Assembly: GCA_049972525.1 (NCBI GenBank)
Contig: JBMFKI010000025.1
Location: forward strand, 1-6,099
Length of the DNA: 6,099 nucleotides
Source: JAVZLQ01 sp049972525
Lineage (GTDB): Archaea > Thermoproteota > Bathyarchaeia > Bathyarchaeales > Bathycorpusculaceae
Reading direction: 5' to 3'
In this document: positions 4,221 to 6,099 of the stretch, in pieces
Position numbering within the stretch: the stretch's first letter is position 1
How the letters are laid out: every line of letters starts with the position of its first letter
Made by a program: the position numbers and the translations under genes
The notes under the pieces: generated by a model
Database searches by the model: none
The model's input: only the letters and a program-made list of their open reading frames with translations
Told to the model about the DNA's origin: nothing

Positions 4221-6099
4221 ATGGCTGAAGAACCGAGAATTGGAGTTTTCATATGCCACTGCGGCTTAAACATAGCTGGAGTTTTAGACATAAAGGAGCT
4301 TGTTGAATACGCGAAAACCCTGCCAAATGTTGTTTACGTTAAGGATAACCGCTACACATGTGCAGACCCTGGGCAGGAGGAAATTAGGAAGGCGATAAAG
4401 GAGCATAAGCTTAACCGTGTTGTGGTTGCAGCATGCTCACCGCGGATGCATGAACCTACCTTTAGAAGGACGGTTTCAGACGCTAACTTGAACCCATACC
4501 TATTCGAGATGGCGAACATCCGCGAATTCTCCTCATGGTGCCATTCAAGCAAGCCTAAGGAGGCAACGGAAAAAGCCAAGGACTTAATAAAGATGGCAGT
4601 TGCTAAGGTTAGGTTACTTCAACCCTTGCAGACAATAGAGGTTCCAGTTACGAATAAGGCGCTCGTAATTGGCGGCGGAATAGCTGGAATCAATTCAGCT
4701 CTAGACCTGGCGGAAATGGGCTTTAAGGTTTACCTGCTAGAAAAAGGTGAAAGCATAGGCGGACACATGGCGCAGCTGGACAAGACCTTTCCAACATTAG
4801 ACTGCTCAATCTGCATTGAAGGACCAAAGATGGTTGATGTTGGCAGACATCCAAACATCGAAATAATTGCTTTTGCCGACCTATTAAGCGTAAGCGGATA
4901 CATTGGCAACTTCAGGGTTAAGATTAGGAAGAACCCACGTTACGTGATTGCTGAAAACTGCACTGGCTGCGGGGAATGCAAAGACGCTTGCCCAATTGAA
5001 TATCCAAATGAGTGGGACATGAACTTGGGCGTTAGGAAAGCAATATCGGTTCCATTTGACCAAGCTGTTCCACTTGTCTACACGATAAACAAGGATTACT
5101 GCATAGAATGTTACAAGTGTGTTGATGCTTGTGGGGCGAGGCAAGCCATAAACTTTGAACAGCAGCCAGAAGAAGTTGAGCTAGAAGTAGGCGCAATAAT
5201 CGTTGCGACTGGATATGACGTTTATCTACCCTATGACATGCCGCTTTATGGTTATGGAAAATACACGAATGTGATGACGTCCCTTGAGTTTGAGAGGCTT
5301 ATCCTCGCTGCTGGACCGACTGGCGGCAAAGTCGTTAGGGCTTCTGACGGCAAAAAACCCCACAGCGTAGCTTTCATCCAGTGTGTTGGCTCACGAGATG
5401 TGAATAAGTACCCGTATTGCTCAAACTTCTGCTGTATGTACACTTTGAAGCATGTTGTCCAGCTTAAGGAGAAATACAAGGAAAATGTGGAAGTCTACGT
5501 TTTCTACATGGATATGCGAACCAACTTCAAGGGATTTGAAGAATTCTACCAGAGGGCAAGAGAGCTGGGCGTAAACTTCATTCGCGGAAGGGTAAGCCGC
5601 ATTTTAGAGATTCCAGAAACAAAGAACCTGCTTATTCACGCTGAAGATATGACACTTGGGCAACCAATAGAAATCGAAACAGAAATGGTTGTTCTCGCAA
5701 CAGCAGCCATACCTAAAAAGGGCTCAGATGAAATAGCGCGAATTTTAAACCTAACACGCGGTGCAGACGGCTTCTTCATGGAAAGCCACCCAAAGCTCAA
5801 ACCCTTAGACGCACCAACCGATGGGATATTCTTAGCTGGAGCATGCCAAGCACCAAAGGATATACCCTACAGCGTTTCACAAGGAAGCGGCGCAGCAGCA
5901 AGAGCAGCAACCGTGCTTTCTAAGCCGAAGTGGAAGATAGAACCAATAGTGGCTGTCGTCGACGCCGCGAAATGCAGAAATGTCACAACAAAATGCGGCA
6001 TATGCGCTGAAAGATGTCCGTACGGAGCAATAAGGGCTGAAGAGAAAAAGCCAGCGCAAGTAATAACTGCAATGTGCCACGGTTGTGGAACATGCGTGG
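4221..6099 (+). CDS. hdrA: Heterodisulfide reductase subunit A, 3' end cut by window
   Basis: HdrA is the FAD-carrying, electron-bifurcating subunit of cytoplasmic heterodisulfide reductase and related complexes. 626 codons are visible without a stop. Order: N-terminal HdrA domain with ICHCG (C12, C14), C47 in TCADPGQ and C72 in AACSPRMHEPTFR; Rossmann motif GGGIAG at 151-156 with E174 for FAD ribose; QLDKTFPTLDCSICIEGPKM at 185-204; inserted ferredoxin domain with C247/250/253/257 and C294/297/300/304; VGAIIVATGYD at 323-333; FIQCVGSRD and YCSNFCCMYTLK at 385-410; YMDMRTNFKGFEEFY at 429-443; FAD-closing DGIFLAGA at 534-541; and a C-terminal ferredoxin domain with C585, C592, C595, C599, then C619/622/625 at the edge. 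The C585-to-C592 gap is six residues instead of two. It follows the polyferredoxin gene by one nucleotide. In a non-methanogen, the terminal acceptor may not be CoM-S-S-CoB. Confidence 0.95.
   Translation, partial: MAEEPRIGVFICHCGLNIAGVLDIKELVEYAKTLPNVVYVKDNRYTCADPGQEEIRKAIKEHKLNRVVVAACSPRMHEPTFRRTVSDANLNPYLFEMANIREFSSWCHSSKPKEATEKAKDLIKMAVAKVRLLQPLQTIEVPVTNKALVIGGGIAGINSALDLAEMGFKVYLLEKGESIGGHMAQLDKTFPTLDCSICIEGPKMVDVGRHPNIEIIAFADLLSVSGYIGNFRVKIRKNPRYVIAENCTGCGECKDACPIEYPNEWDMNLGVRKAISVPFDQAVPLVYTINKDYCIECYKCVDACGARQAINFEQQPEEVELEVGAIIVATGYDVYLPYDMPLYGYGKYTNVMTSLEFERLILAAGPTGGKVVRASDGKKPHSVAFIQCVGSRDVNKYPYCSNFCCMYTLKHVVQLKEKYKENVEVYVFYMDMRTNFKGFEEFYQRARELGVNFIRGRVSRILEIPETKNLLIHAEDMTLGQPIEIETEMVVLATAAIPKKGSDEIARILNLTRGADGFFMESHPKLKPLDAPTDGIFLAGACQAPKDIPYSVSQGSGAAARAATVLSKPKWKIEPIVAVVDAAKCRNVTTKCGICAERCPYGAIRAEEKKPAQVITAMCHGCGTCV

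Noticed and set aside
3457..6080. Minus-strand open frames opposite the polyferredoxin and hdrA (3457-3852, 4049-4291, 4352-4579, 4884-5144, 5252-5479, 5877-6080)
   Set aside because: All are antisense to cysteine-motif genes whose family assignment is secure; their Ser/His/Phe-rich composition comes from reversing the codons of those genes.

Overview
The window looks like part of an archaeal chromosome. The support is a NucS/EndoMS-type mismatch endonuclease, a UPF0282-type metallo-beta-lactamase protein (a family I know from archaea), a polyferredoxin next to an HdrA subunit of heterodisulfide reductase, TATA-like elements and TTG starts. The gene content and moderate base composition resemble Bathyarchaeia or related uncultured Thermoproteota more than a classical methanogen. 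That placement is inference from memory of similar proteins, not from a search.

Layout: (i) 1-276 holds no intact gene, but carries what looks like a decayed plus-strand reading frame (83-264) with an in-frame stop and a probable one-base deletion. (ii) 277-2566 is a tight minus-strand cluster, transcribed in the order nucS (about 1766-2566), a UPF0282 MBL-fold hydrolase (865-1776, overlapping the nucS end) and inorganic pyrophosphatase (277-840, 24 nt further on). (iii) Divergent from nucS, a plus-strand class I SAM-dependent methyltransferase (2627-3181) lies across a short AT-rich gap. (iv) A 105-nt intergenic region carries a perfect 15-nt palindrome, several TATA-like boxes and a second small inverted repeat. 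(v) The plus-strand redox operon follows: a six-cluster [4Fe-4S] polyferredoxin (3287-4219) and, one nucleotide later, hdrA (4221 to the window edge, 626 codons seen, no stop).

The redox operon is the most interesting part. HdrA is the flavin-containing electron-bifurcating subunit of heterodisulfide reductase. A six-cluster polyferredoxin encoded directly upstream suggests a wired complex that passes electrons between ferredoxin, HdrA flavin and a partner encoded beyond the right edge. Whether HdrB/HdrC, an MvhD-like adaptor, a hydrogenase or a formate/CO2 module follows cannot be seen. The minus-strand cluster joins mismatch-directed double-strand cleavage with pyrophosphate removal and an uncharacterised hydrolase. 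That grouping is compatible with DNA maintenance, but the functional link is only inferred. I see no mobile element, CRISPR array, tRNA or rRNA.
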